Assembly: GCA_024233135.1 (NCBI GenBank) | Contig: JACKPZ010000045.1 | Span: forward strand, 1-20,128 | Direction: 5' to 3' | Origin: Akkermansiaceae bacterium | Lineage (GTDB): Bacteria > Verrucomicrobiota > Verrucomicrobiia > Verrucomicrobiales > Akkermansiaceae | Length of the DNA stretch: 20,128 bases | Shown here: one piece after another, positions 9,109 through 17,465 of the stretch | Layout of the letters: each line of letters opens with the position of its first letter | How positions within the stretch are numbered: position 1 is the stretch's first letter | The notes under the pieces: generated by a model | The model's input: the letters and a program-made list of their open reading frames with translations, nothing else | Database searches by the model: none | What the model was told of the DNA's origin: nothing | Translations under genes and position numbers: made by a program

Positions 9109-10458
9109 TTAGATGCCCTTGCCGAGCGCGAGCGCGAGCGCGACGCGGTTCTGCAGGCGGGCGCGGTGGATGGATATCGTCTGGTCCTCGGTGGTGAACA
9201 CGCGGCGCTGCGCTTCCAACAACGAGAGCAGATCCGCGATGCCCGCCTCGTAGTCGCGGCGGGTGCGGCTCTCGGCGCTGCGGGCTGCTTCGAGCGCTTG
9301 TTGGCGCGCGGTTTCCTGCTCCCGCAGCAACCGCTCGGTTCCGAGCGCGTCCTCGACCTCCTTGAAGGCGGCCAGCGCGATCGATTGATAACTCGCGAGC
9401 GCCTGCTCCGCTCGTTTCCCGGCGGCGCCGAGTTCCGCCTGGCGCTGGCCGGCGTCGAAGAGCGGTGCGGACATCGAGGCAAGCAATGACCATGAATCGA
9501 AGGACGAACGGCCGAGGTCGGATAGGACACTGCCGCTGCGCCCCGCGGATGCGGTGAGCGGAAACGAAGGGAACAAATCGCGGTGAGCCACCGTCACCCG
9601 CGAGTCGGCGGCGCGCAGACGCTGATAGGCCGCATCAATGTCCGGTCGGGAGATCAACAGATCCGACGGCACGCCCGCGGGTACCGTGCGGCTCAGTGAG
9701 GACCACGAGGACGCGCTCAGATTCGCATCCGGGTAGTCGCCTGTTAGGGAGCGGACGACCCGTGCCGCGCGGTCGCGGTTGTCCTCGAGTTGGCGGATGT
9801 CGGCGCGGGCGTTCTCGTAGTCGGTGCGGGCGAGTTCGGACTCGGCGAAGGTCGCGGTGCCGAGTTCGAAGCGGCGTTGCACGAGATCTTTCGTCTCGGA
9901 GAAACTGGCGAGCCGGCGGTTTCCCAAAGCAAGGCGTTTCTCCGCGCCGACGAGGTCGAACCAAGCCTGCATCGTCTGCGCCGCAAGCGATTGGCGGGCG
10001 TTTTCGTAGTCCGCCGCCGCCGCGGCCTGGTCGGCGGCGGACGCGCTCACGCCGGCGCGGATGCGGCCCCAGACATCGAGTTCCCAGCGGGCGTCGAGGC
10101 CGGCCGAGTAGTTCGCCCGTTCGCCGGTCAAGGCGTTGTCCGAGCGCCCGGCCGCCGCGTTCGCATCGACCGACGGGTAGAGCGCGGAGGCTGTCTTGCG
10201 CACGTTGAATCCGGCCTCCTCCATGCGTGCGAAACTGCCCCGCAGGTCGGGGTTCTGCGCCAGCGCGCGGCGCACCGTCGCATTCAGCGCGGAATCGTCG
10301 AACAAACCCGTCAGCGACGTAGCCACCCGCAAAACCGGCGGCTGGCTGCCGTCATATCGCGCGGGGATCTTCAACGAATCCGCCGCGCCGGGTGCCAGCG
10401 GCCCCGGTGCCGAACACGCGGCAAGCGCCAAGGTGGCCAGGATCGCGGCGGTTTTCAT
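9109..10458 (-). CDS. Outer-membrane efflux lipoprotein (TolC/OprM-like, NodT family)
   Basis: This 449-residue protein is predicted to be the outer-membrane channel of the efflux system. The N-terminus is a lipoprotein signal (MKTAAILATLALAAC, lipobox LAAC with C15 as the acylated residue), typical of NodT/OprM channels. Two outer-membrane efflux repeats are visible. The first ends with DARWELDVWGRIRAGVSAS, and the second begins at SRPDIDAAYQRLRAADSRV and HRDLFPSFPLTAS, standard signatures of the family. Long coiled-coil helices cover about 110-230 and 330-430. It is the first gene of the operon. No transcriptional regulator lies beside it within the window. A hairpin at 10463-10486 sits four bases before its ATG. 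Confidence 0.92.
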   Translation of the reverse strand: MKTAAILATLALAACSAPGPLAPGAADSLKIPARYDGSQPPVLRVATSLTGLFDDSALNATVRRALAQNPDLRGSFARMEEAGFNVRKTASALYPSVDANAAAGRSDNALTGERANYSAGLDARWELDVWGRIRAGVSASAADQAAAAADYENARQSLAAQTMQAWFDLVGAEKRLALGNRRLASFSETKDLVQRRFELGTATFAESELARTDYENARADIRQLEDNRDRAARVVRSLTGDYPDANLSASSWSSLSRTVPAGVPSDLLISRPDIDAAYQRLRAADSRVTVAHRDLFPSFPLTASAGRSGSVLSDLGRSSFDSWSLLASMSAPLFDAGQRQAELGAAGKRAEQALASYQSIALAAFKEVEDALGTERLLREQETARQQALEAARSAESRTRRDYEAGIADLLSLLEAQRRVFTTEDQTISIHRARLQNRVALALALGKGI

Positions 10459-10462
10459 CCGG

Positions 10463-10486
10463 GGGGAATCTATCCGGCAGATCCCC
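10463..10486 (-). promoter_or_regulatory. Hairpin in the leader of the efflux operon
   Basis: On the minus strand the sequence GGGGATCT-GCCGGAT-AGATTCCCC folds into an 8-bp stem with one bulged base and a 7-base loop. It ends four bases before the ATG of the outer-membrane channel gene, in the region where the initiating ribosome would bind. No U-tract follows, so it is a poor intrinsic terminator for the upstream transglutaminase gene. A role in restricting translation initiation is inference. Confidence 0.35.
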
Positions 10487-10526
10487 GCATTTGCAAGTGG
10501 TTGCTTTCATCGCCGGGCTGGACTCG

Positions 10527-10592
10527 CTCTTCCAGCCGCATTAGGTGTTTCCCGGCTTCCACCTTGAACTCTTCGACGCCGGCGACAGGACG
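10527..10592 (-). repeat. Dispersed repeat, copy A (after the transglutaminase gene)
   Basis: This 66-base element lies just past the TAG (10596-10598) of the preceding minus-strand gene and in the same reading frame. Read through the stop, it would encode HRPVAGVEEFKVEAGKHL followed by MRLEERVQPGDE, and the frame stays open to the TAG at 10470-10472. Over 57 aligned bases it matches the C-terminal codons of the small membrane protein gene (copy C) at 43 positions. It matches copy B at 40 of 57, plus an identical 16-bp block CGCCGGCGACAGGACG (plus-strand sense) at 10577-10592. Confidence 0.7.
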
Positions 10593-10595
10593 GTG

Positions 10596-13500
10596 CTACG
10601 GGCGTCTGAAATTCACCCTCTTTCCGAGTGCCTGAAGCAGGCGATGATTCGCGGAACGCAGTTTCTGATAGGAGTTCGCGTCTCCCTTGCATCGCAGGAG
10701 TTTCATCGTGGAATCCACTCGTGCCATGGTGGCATCGCCGCTCCATTCCAGACTTCCTTTCATTGAGCCGTCCTCGTCCATCGTTTCGCGACGATTGTCC
10801 GGCGCAACCCAGCTGTATCCAGCGGGGATCGAGAACAAATTGCTTGTCGTGCATTGTTCCTCCGCCCGGATTACGAAACCGAGGGTCCGGTCGCGGTCCA
10901 ACGCCAGCTCACACAGGAGTCGTTCCATGATCGGTGGCACAGCACCCGAGAGCGAGTCACCATCTGTTTGGAACATTCCTGGAATCAGGTAGCGGTAGCG
11001 CAATGTCAGATCGGCGAACGGATCCTCCAGGCCGGAGGTTTCAAACCGCTCGAGTTCCAGCCGGGCCTCGCGCCGGCGCATCATCGCTTCGAACATCTTC
11101 GATTGTTCCGAACCAGCGGTGGAGGAAAGCAAAAGGCGCATGTAGCCCGCCTGGGCGGGGGAGATCGTTACGGATTCCTCGATCCGCCCGTCGCCGGTAT
11201 CCGGGTCGACCCGGACGGTCCGCCCGACAACAACCGAACGCTGGATCTCCTTCGGTTCCTCCATCGTGATGAACGCCGGGGCCTCTCCTTCGACCACCCA
11301 TGCTTGTGAACCGAGCATGCTTTGGGAAAGCGCCTCCGGCGTGTTGAACTCGCGGAGCGTGGGATCGAGAATGGCTCCCCCCATTCCAGGAAGGTAGAGG
11401 ACCATGTGATCAAACTGGTCGATGCCGGGCACATCGGTTCGAACGACGCCGGAGGTGTTCACCAGCGCGAGGCGGGAGTCGATGCCCGCTTCTCTGAGGA
11501 TTCCCCGGGTCATCAAGGAGAGATCCTTGCAGTCGCCGTAGCCGCGAGTGAGTGTGTCGCCGCCTTTCGCCGGAATTCGGGCTCGGCGCCCGAATTCGAT
11601 GCCTTGGTATTGGAATCTGTCGTTGAGCCAGCGCACGACGGTCCGGCAGATCTCCTTGTCCGTTTGGTCTTTCAGTCCAAGCTCCTCCACGACCCCGGCG
11701 GCATAGCCATCGTCGGCGAGATGGTCCTTGATTTCATCTAGGTATTCCCGGGTGTCGGACTCCCAAGTAGTCCTGCTGTCGACGGCCCAGCACATCATTC
11801 CCCAGCGGTCGTAGTTCGGCAAATAGCCCGCACCCCTGTCACGATGGATCAACCTCGCCTCGTAGGCGTGGAATCCCTCACCTTCCAGCGATCGCAGCCT
11901 CTCGGTCGCGGCGATGCGGATTTTCCCGATGTCACCGGTGAACGCCACCGCACCATACACGGTACCGCTGTCCGCCGGGATGCCGGTCACCGTCATCGGG
12001 AACCTGTCGGAGGTGGCGAGTTGGCTCTTGGTGTATTCGAACTCGATCACCGCGCCCGGTTTGAGAGTCGGCACCGGAAGACAGACCAGCTTGGCGCCAT
12101 CGGCCAGCCCGGTGTTTGCATCGCGGACGTAGACTTCCTCCCGCCGGAAGCTCTCAAGGACATCGCCGCCCGGGCTTGTCACCACCATCTTGTGGATGTT
12201 GACCCGCTCACTGGTCGGCTTGAAACCGACATACAAGGTGGAGAAACCGGCGACCCCGGAGTCGTCCAGCACCTTGATCCTCTGGCGGTGGGTCAGGCGG
12301 GCGTCCTCTCCTTCGGCCCAGCTCCAGACCCGGATGTCCTCCAGGTTCACCCATCCTTCACCCTCATAGTCCGCGGCGATGTCGGATTCCTTGAGCGCTT
12401 CCTCCGAGCGGGCGCGCAGCATTTCCGGGATCACGCACGCCTCGAGATCGTCGCGGAGACCTTCCCGTGACCCGTGACCGAGCATCGCCCGCGCGTGGGC
12501 CAGCGTCTCCTGAACGGTTTGGTTTCCCGGAGACATCTCATCGACACGGCTGAACGTCGCCACCGCATCCTTGTGCCAACCGAGCGCCGACTGTGCGAGT
12601 CCCTTTGAAAAGAGCATGGCGAGAGGCGCGTCACGCGTCTTCTCCCACTCGACAACCAGCTCGATCGCCCGTTTCGGTTCATTGGCCTCGACCAGCAGCG
12701 ATACGTGATCGACGGCAAAATCCGCCTCCTCGCAGAGTTCCTTCGAGAGTTCTTCGTATTCACTGATCGCCTCCGACAGCTTGCCCTCCTTCCACAAGGA
12801 GTTGGCCAAGACCCGCTGCCAACTGACATCACCCGACTCCTCAACGAGCTTTTGCGCGATGTCGCTGGCGCGACCGTTCTTCCCGGACTTCTGCAGGGCG
12901 CCGATCCAGAGCAGCATCGGCTCCCTGTCCCGGTAGCCATCTTCGAACAACTCCTGGAACGCGGAGTCCGCCTCGGCGGCCCGGTCGAGCCGGGCGAGCA
13001 GGCAGGCATGCCAGCTTTTCAGATCCTGGTGTTCCGGGTGTCGTTCCCGAGCTTCCACCACCGCATCCAATGCGGTCTTCAATCTGCCTTGTTGTGTGAG
13101 GGAGTTGACCTGATTCGCCGCGACCACCGGGTCCGCGGGGACGAAGCCGACCGCTTGTCCAAACGCCTTGCTGGCGATCCGGTAGTTCCCGCGGTCGTAT
13201 GCCTTGAGGCCGAGTTCATTGTAGAAGTAGCCCGCGAGCACACGTTCCGTATCACCGGTTGGATCCGGCGTCTTTCCCTCCACTCGTCCGAACTCCGCCG
13301 TGCCGATGATTCGAGCCATCGTTTTCGCGAGATTCGTGTCACCCGCTTGCCAGTATCCCAAGGTGAAACAGAAGAAACCCTCGTGCATCGCGCAGGTCAT
13401 GCTCCAGTCCATGGGGCGTTCGAGAAGCAACCCCGGCTCTTTGGAGGTGATGGAAAGCCCCTTCTTTCCTCCCCAATCGATCTCCTTGGTCTCATGAGGT

Positions 13501-14360
13501 TGGCCTCGTGTGAGACTCAAGTTCGCGAGCGCCGACTCGGCGGCGTCGCGCAGCGGCATTTCGCAGCCTTTCATGTCCAACGCCACGATCGAGAACCGTT
13601 GATCGAGCTGCATGGCGGCAGCAGAGAAGGGGAATTCGGACGCCACGGCCGAGAAGCCGGTGTCGCCGCAAGAAACACGGAAACCGGCGAACGGAAGAGC
13701 GAGTTCTTCGAGGGGAGGGACGGAGACATCCTTTTCCGGATCGATCCAACTCAGCGTTTTGAGGAACTTCGACATTTCCCATCGAGTGTCGAAGAAATCC
13801 TCCCCGGTCACCATGAAGTTGTAACAGCCGCCGTTTTTCGTCAGGGTTGAGATGACGATCTCGGACCGGCTCGAGCCGGCGGAAGTCATCACTTCGTGGA
13901 CCGTCATTCCGAGCTCCGCCGCCGGTCCCTCCGCCTTGACCTGCCGGGAGCTTTTGATCCTCGGATCCAGGGAAGAAAACCGTTCTTTCAGGTAGGCTTC
14001 GGCGCTCATTTCCGTTCCGTGGACTTGCGGGAAGAAAACGCAGATCAAGGCGAGGTTCCCGGGACTCAGCACATAAATCCGTCTGAAGGGAGATGAGGGA
14101 GAATCGGGGATGTGAAACCAACTTTTGCCAAGTTCGAAACGGATGTTCGCCTCCCGCCACTCGACCTTGCCCGCGGCCATCCGGTTCACCATATCCCTGG
14201 CCTCGTTTCGATCCATGCCTTCGAAAAGCCGTCTTGCGACGGCGGTGGAACCGGAGCCGGGGTCATTGAGGGACGGCGGGACCTGGTTGCCACCACCGGC
14301 GATGCCTTGGGCGGGCGATGAAATCGTAAGCAGGCACATCAACCCGAGGATCCGTTTCAT
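10596..14360 (-). CDS. Large secreted TPR / DUF3857 / transglutaminase-like protein
   Basis: This 1254-residue protein is probably exported. The ATG at 14360 is chosen because it begins a signal-like segment (MKRILGLMCLLTISSPAQG); a TTG at 14396 in frame would bury that signal. Residues 25-365 are a domain I do not recognise. About 370-630 are TPR-like helical repeats (GYFYNELGLKAYDRGNYRIA; LANSLWKEGKLSEAISEYEE). About 670-850 resemble DUF3857, and 905-1010 are a transglutaminase-like core with the full triad: C944 in GYGDCKDLS, H985 in FDHMVLYLP and D999 in ILDPTLREF. The remainder is a beta-rich tail. DUF3857-transglutaminase proteins occur in Bacteroidetes and Verrucomicrobia; their substrates are generally unknown, and the fold may act as a protease or cross-linker. 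The very long N-terminal extension with TPRs is uncommon. The gene is flanked by repeat copies A and B. Confidence 0.85.
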   Translation of the reverse strand: MKRILGLMCLLTISSPAQGIAGGGNQVPPSLNDPGSGSTAVARRLFEGMDRNEARDMVNRMAAGKVEWREANIRFELGKSWFHIPDSPSSPFRRIYVLSPGNLALICVFFPQVHGTEMSAEAYLKERFSSLDPRIKSSRQVKAEGPAAELGMTVHEVMTSAGSSRSEIVISTLTKNGGCYNFMVTGEDFFDTRWEMSKFLKTLSWIDPEKDVSVPPLEELALPFAGFRVSCGDTGFSAVASEFPFSAAAMQLDQRFSIVALDMKGCEMPLRDAAESALANLSLTRGQPHETKEIDWGGKKGLSITSKEPGLLLERPMDWSMTCAMHEGFFCFTLGYWQAGDTNLAKTMARIIGTAEFGRVEGKTPDPTGDTERVLAGYFYNELGLKAYDRGNYRIASKAFGQAVGFVPADPVVAANQVNSLTQQGRLKTALDAVVEARERHPEHQDLKSWHACLLARLDRAAEADSAFQELFEDGYRDREPMLLWIGALQKSGKNGRASDIAQKLVEESGDVSWQRVLANSLWKEGKLSEAISEYEELSKELCEEADFAVDHVSLLVEANEPKRAIELVVEWEKTRDAPLAMLFSKGLAQSALGWHKDAVATFSRVDEMSPGNQTVQETLAHARAMLGHGSREGLRDDLEACVIPEMLRARSEEALKESDIAADYEGEGWVNLEDIRVWSWAEGEDARLTHRQRIKVLDDSGVAGFSTLYVGFKPTSERVNIHKMVVTSPGGDVLESFRREEVYVRDANTGLADGAKLVCLPVPTLKPGAVIEFEYTKSQLATSDRFPMTVTGIPADSGTVYGAVAFTGDIGKIRIAATERLRSLEGEGFHAYEARLIHRDRGAGYLPNYDRWGMMCWAVDSRTTWESDTREYLDEIKDHLADDGYAAGVVEELGLKDQTDKEICRTVVRWLNDRFQYQGIEFGRRARIPAKGGDTLTRGYGDCKDLSLMTRGILREAGIDSRLALVNTSGVVRTDVPGIDQFDHMVLYLPGMGGAILDPTLREFNTPEALSQSMLGSQAWVVEGEAPAFITMEEPKEIQRSVVVGRTVRVDPDTGDGRIEESVTISPAQAGYMRLLLSSTAGSEQSKMFEAMMRRREARLELERFETSGLEDPFADLTLRYRYLIPGMFQTDGDSLSGAVPPIMERLLCELALDRDRTLGFVIRAEEQCTTSNLFSIPAGYSWVAPDNRRETMDEDGSMKGSLEWSGDATMARVDSTMKLLRCKGDANSYQKLRSANHRLLQALGKRVNFRRP

Positions 14361-14468
14361 GACTGGATTGAAGTCCCGTTGGGTGGCAAGGGACAAGCCA
14401 GATCGACGGTGGTGCGCAGTGCGGTGCTCCGGCCAAAATGGCGATCATGCATCTTCATGAAGTGGCCG

Positions 14469-14534
14469 CTCGTTCGACCGAATCACTTGTTTCGCGGTTT
14501 CAATCTCGAACCTTTCTTCGCCGGCGACAGGACG
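14469..14534 (-). repeat. Dispersed repeat, copy B (between the PL9 and transglutaminase genes)
   Basis: This 66-base element starts about 20 bases past the TGA of the PL9 lyase gene. On the minus strand it reads RPVAGEERFEIETAKQVIRS and then NERPLHEDA to a TGA at 14445-14447. That frame is the same one used by the transglutaminase gene 29 codons downstream, but it differs from the frame of the PL9 gene. It aligns with copy A at 40 of 57 bases plus an identical CGTCCTGTC block. The substitutions show no codon-position bias, so this copy need not be coding. Confidence 0.65.
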
Positions 14535-14553
14535 TGCCGCGGGAGGACGGCCG

Positions 14554-17415
14554 TCAGGGCCCGAACGACACTCGATAAAACGCGCCGCCTTCCGGAGGGG
14601 AGGGATCGATAAAGGACGTTGTCGTTTCGAGACCCGGCACGATTGCGATGTCGTCCCAATCGACCAGGTTTCCAGAGCGCCACACGGTGAAGTCGATGCC
14701 GGAGGCGGATGGCCACTCCAGCACGCCGTCGCCGGTCATGTCGCAATGGAAGAAATCCGCTCCCGAGGTGGGATCGAGGCCGAGCGCTTGTTCCACCGCG
14801 TCATTCGAACCGTCGTGGTCCGAATCGCTGTCGGCGGACGATTGGAGATTTCCGAACCATGAGAACTCCCACTGGTCCCGCAGTGTGTCATGATCGGAAT
14901 CGGACGCGGAAGTGACGCGGGTGATTCGGACCAGCGAGACTTGAACTTCCTCCGCGGAGCCGGTGGCGGAGATGCGGAGGCTGTGCTGGGACAACGTTGC
15001 GACGAACGACGAATCGATGGACACCGTGCCGTTCACCGTGCGGGTGGCGACCGGATTGCCATCGATGGCGAGTGCGAGAGATGGACTCCCCGCGGGAGCC
15101 GATGCCACAAGATGAATGTGATAGGTTCCTCCGGGGGTGAAACCGTCCAAGGTCTGGGCGAACGATCCGTTCCCGGCGGCGAAGGCGACTTGTCCGGATG
15201 CTCCGGGTTTCACGCCGGCGCCGGGTTGGAAGGTCCAGACATGGCCCTTGGGCTTCGCTGCGGCCGCGGTGACAGGCGGCAATGAGAACGAGTGGTTGCC
15301 GATTTCGATCGCCTCGCTTTCATGGCAACCGAGGTCCGGCGCGGTTCCGGCGAAGGGTTCGCCGACATCCGCTCCTGCGTCGATCAGATCGCTGGTTTCC
15401 TCAAGACGCATGAGGGGAACCACGGGCAGCTCGCCGCTTGTTTGTCTTGGAGCGGTAAGAAACGACTCGTCGATGCTCTGGAAATCCGCCGCGTCCGCGG
15501 TCACCGCGAGGTCCCATTGGTTGTTGCTTGAGTCGCAGGCCGGCAGATCGACATCGGTTAGATTGCCGGTCGTCGCGTGGATGCCGACGTTGTTGCGGAG
15601 GATGTGGTCGTAGCCGGGAACATCCGCTGCCGCGGCGTCACTCCAGTTCAGCAGGTTGAAGTTGCGGCGGTTCCGCAGGCCGGAGTTGCCGATGAACGTC
15701 AGGCCGCCCGGATGGTGGTTGGCGTAGAATCCGGCCTGTTTGTTGCCCACCGCGAGGCAGCCGCGCACGACGTGGCGGGGGATGGTGGCGGGCACGCCGC
15801 TCGGTGGCTTGCCGTAGCCGCCGGCCTTGAAGCCGTTGCCGTCGCCCCGGCTGTTGAAGTTGAAATCGTAGCCGTTGTAGGCCGCCCAGCAGTGTTCGAT
15901 GGTGACCGCGCTCTGGGCATTGATCAGGTCGTAGCCGTCATCGCTGTTGAACCATGCGCGGCAGCCGCGGAAGACGTTGCCCGGGCCGATGGTGTAGTGG
16001 CATCCGAAACCATCGACGTTGCCGCCGGTGCCGTTCTCGGACGTGTAGTCCCAGTTTCGGTAGGCGTCGCAGTTGAGCACGAGGTTGGAGCTGCCGCTGG
16101 CGATCCACATGCCGATCGCCTGGTTGTCACGCATCACCAGGCGCTCGAAGAGATTATGGCTGCCGAAGTTCTCAAAGCAGATCGATTGGGTGTGGGTCGT
16201 GATGTTGACCTGGACCCCGGTCACCGTCAGCCCGCGGAAATGCAGCCAGTCGCCGGTGATATGAAACGTGTAGATCCGGTAGCCGGCGGGGTTGACCGCG
16301 CTGAGATCGAAGATCGGTTCTTCACCGGGATACGCCCAGTAGCGGATCGGCTGCGATTCGGTACCGTCCTTGTCGAGATCGAAGACGTAGGCGAACACGC
16401 TGGAATACCGGGCGACTTGTCCGACATCGATGGCATGCGTGCCACCGCGGAAATAGATGGTTCCACCCGCAGCCACGTCCTGCTGGGCGCGGGCGACGGT
16501 GGCGAACGGTTCATCGATGGTGCCTGTGTTTCCATCATCCCCGGTGGGGGAAACATAGAGAAACTGCGGACCGCCCGGATAGGCATCGCCGTCGTTGGGA
16601 TCGGTGTGCGCCGTTTCCTCCGCCTCGTTGTCGAAGCCGTCCTCGTCGGGATCGTCCCCGCCATCAACGAGCGCGCGCTCGGCCGCGTCGGTGAGGCCGT
16701 CCGCGTTGCCGAAGTGGAAGTCTTCCCAAAGGTCCCTCAGCAGGTCGCCATCGAGGTCGTCGGCGCTGGGCAGCATGGCGTTCGGCAGGGTCAGGACGGG
16801 AGCGCCGGATCCTTCCTTGGAGGAGAATGTGAACGAGTGGTCGAACGGAGTGATCACCGCGGGATCGATGAACGCGATGAAGGTGACCAGACCGTCCGTG
16901 TCCGCCGCGAGGAACGCGTCGAGAGCGGCGTTGGGAACCGTGGTGTTCGCTCCGACAGCGGAGCCGGTCGTCACGGCGAGCGGCGAGGAGGTGGCGTCGG
17001 ACGTCAGCGCGAAGGTCGCGAGCGGCGCGGACGGATCGAGTCCGGAAGCGGTGGCGTAGTTGATGGCCGCTTCGTCCCATGCCTCGCCCGCGCCCGTGAA
17101 GGGAGATTCGTTGAGACCGTGGAAAAACAGCGGCAGGCTTTCCGGAACCGTCGTGCCGGTGATCGTGATCGTCGCGCCGCTCAAGTCACCGACGACCTCG
17201 CTGATGTCGAAACGAAGATACGCGATGCGAAGACGGGTGTCCGGGAACTGGCGGATCTCGAAGAACGCCTTCGTGCCATGGGTGACGGCGGGACCGCGGT
17301 TCGAGTCATTCGAAAGGTAGGCGTCCGCGCCGTTGCCGAGGGACGTGGGGATTTCCACGGCATGCGCGATCCCTGCGAGGATCATGGCCGGCAGGGCTTG
17401 GAGCAGTTTGGACAC
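14554..17415 (-). CDS. Modular secreted pectate lyase, PL9 family
   Basis: This 953-residue exported protein is predicted to degrade pectate. It starts with GTG at 17415; residues 1-19 (MSKLLQALPAMILAGIAHA) are the signal peptide. About residues 20-215 form a DNRLRE-like beta domain (DAYLSNDSN, LRIAYLRFDIS). About 222-300 are an acidic, calcium-binding-like module (DLLRDLWEDFHFGN). About 307-700 are a right-handed beta-helix opening with FLYVSPTGDDGNTGTIDEPF. The PL9 active site is readable: D468 in NVDGFGCHYT, D492, D493 and D496 in NSDDGYD, and K530 in GNGFKAGGYG. The spacing closely follows the calcium aspartates (209, 233, 234, 237) and catalytic Lys273 of Dickeya Pel9A as I remember them. 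About 710-830 resemble a carbohydrate-binding beta domain. A second LRDQWEFSWFGN module (about 840-890) and a terminal beta region ending FYRVSFGP follow, as is common in verrucomicrobial secreted proteins. Confidence 0.88.
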   Translation of the reverse strand: MSKLLQALPAMILAGIAHAVEIPTSLGNGADAYLSNDSNRGPAVTHGTKAFFEIRQFPDTRLRIAYLRFDISEVVGDLSGATITITGTTVPESLPLFFHGLNESPFTGAGEAWDEAAINYATASGLDPSAPLATFALTSDATSSPLAVTTGSAVGANTTVPNAALDAFLAADTDGLVTFIAFIDPAVITPFDHSFTFSSKEGSGAPVLTLPNAMLPSADDLDGDLLRDLWEDFHFGNADGLTDAAERALVDGGDDPDEDGFDNEAEETAHTDPNDGDAYPGGPQFLYVSPTGDDGNTGTIDEPFATVARAQQDVAAGGTIYFRGGTHAIDVGQVARYSSVFAYVFDLDKDGTESQPIRYWAYPGEEPIFDLSAVNPAGYRIYTFHITGDWLHFRGLTVTGVQVNITTHTQSICFENFGSHNLFERLVMRDNQAIGMWIASGSSNLVLNCDAYRNWDYTSENGTGGNVDGFGCHYTIGPGNVFRGCRAWFNSDDGYDLINAQSAVTIEHCWAAYNGYDFNFNSRGDGNGFKAGGYGKPPSGVPATIPRHVVRGCLAVGNKQAGFYANHHPGGLTFIGNSGLRNRRNFNLLNWSDAAAADVPGYDHILRNNVGIHATTGNLTDVDLPACDSSNNQWDLAVTADAADFQSIDESFLTAPRQTSGELPVVPLMRLEETSDLIDAGADVGEPFAGTAPDLGCHESEAIEIGNHSFSLPPVTAAAAKPKGHVWTFQPGAGVKPGASGQVAFAAGNGSFAQTLDGFTPGGTYHIHLVASAPAGSPSLALAIDGNPVATRTVNGTVSIDSSFVATLSQHSLRISATGSAEEVQVSLVRITRVTSASDSDHDTLRDQWEFSWFGNLQSSADSDSDHDGSNDAVEQALGLDPTSGADFFHCDMTGDGVLEWPSASGIDFTVWRSGNLVDWDDIAIVPGLETTTSFIDPSPPEGGAFYRVSFGP

Positions 17416-17453
17416 CCTGCCAACAATGGACGCCCGAACGAAGGGTGGAAACC

Positions 17454-17465
17454 CTCCGATCGGAG
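17454..17465. promoter_or_regulatory. Perfect 12-bp palindrome upstream of the PL9 lyase gene
   Basis: CTCCGATCGGAG is a perfect inverted repeat ending 38 bases before the GTG of the PL9 gene. Next to it, at 17443-17454, GGGT-GGAA-ACCC can form a small hairpin. The core CGATCGG recurs at 17490-17496, 33 bases away. The 105-base gap between the small membrane protein gene and PL9 is the expected place for a PL9 promoter, so this is a candidate operator. No clear -35/-10 pair is visible and no regulator gene is adjacent. Confidence 0.3.

Noticed and set aside
10527..14534. Repeats A and B as integron attC sites flanking gene cassettes
   Set aside because: No GTTRRRY/RYYYAAC core sites or extended dyad are visible, no integrase is present, and the intervening genes (2.9 and 3.8 kb) are far larger than usual cassettes.
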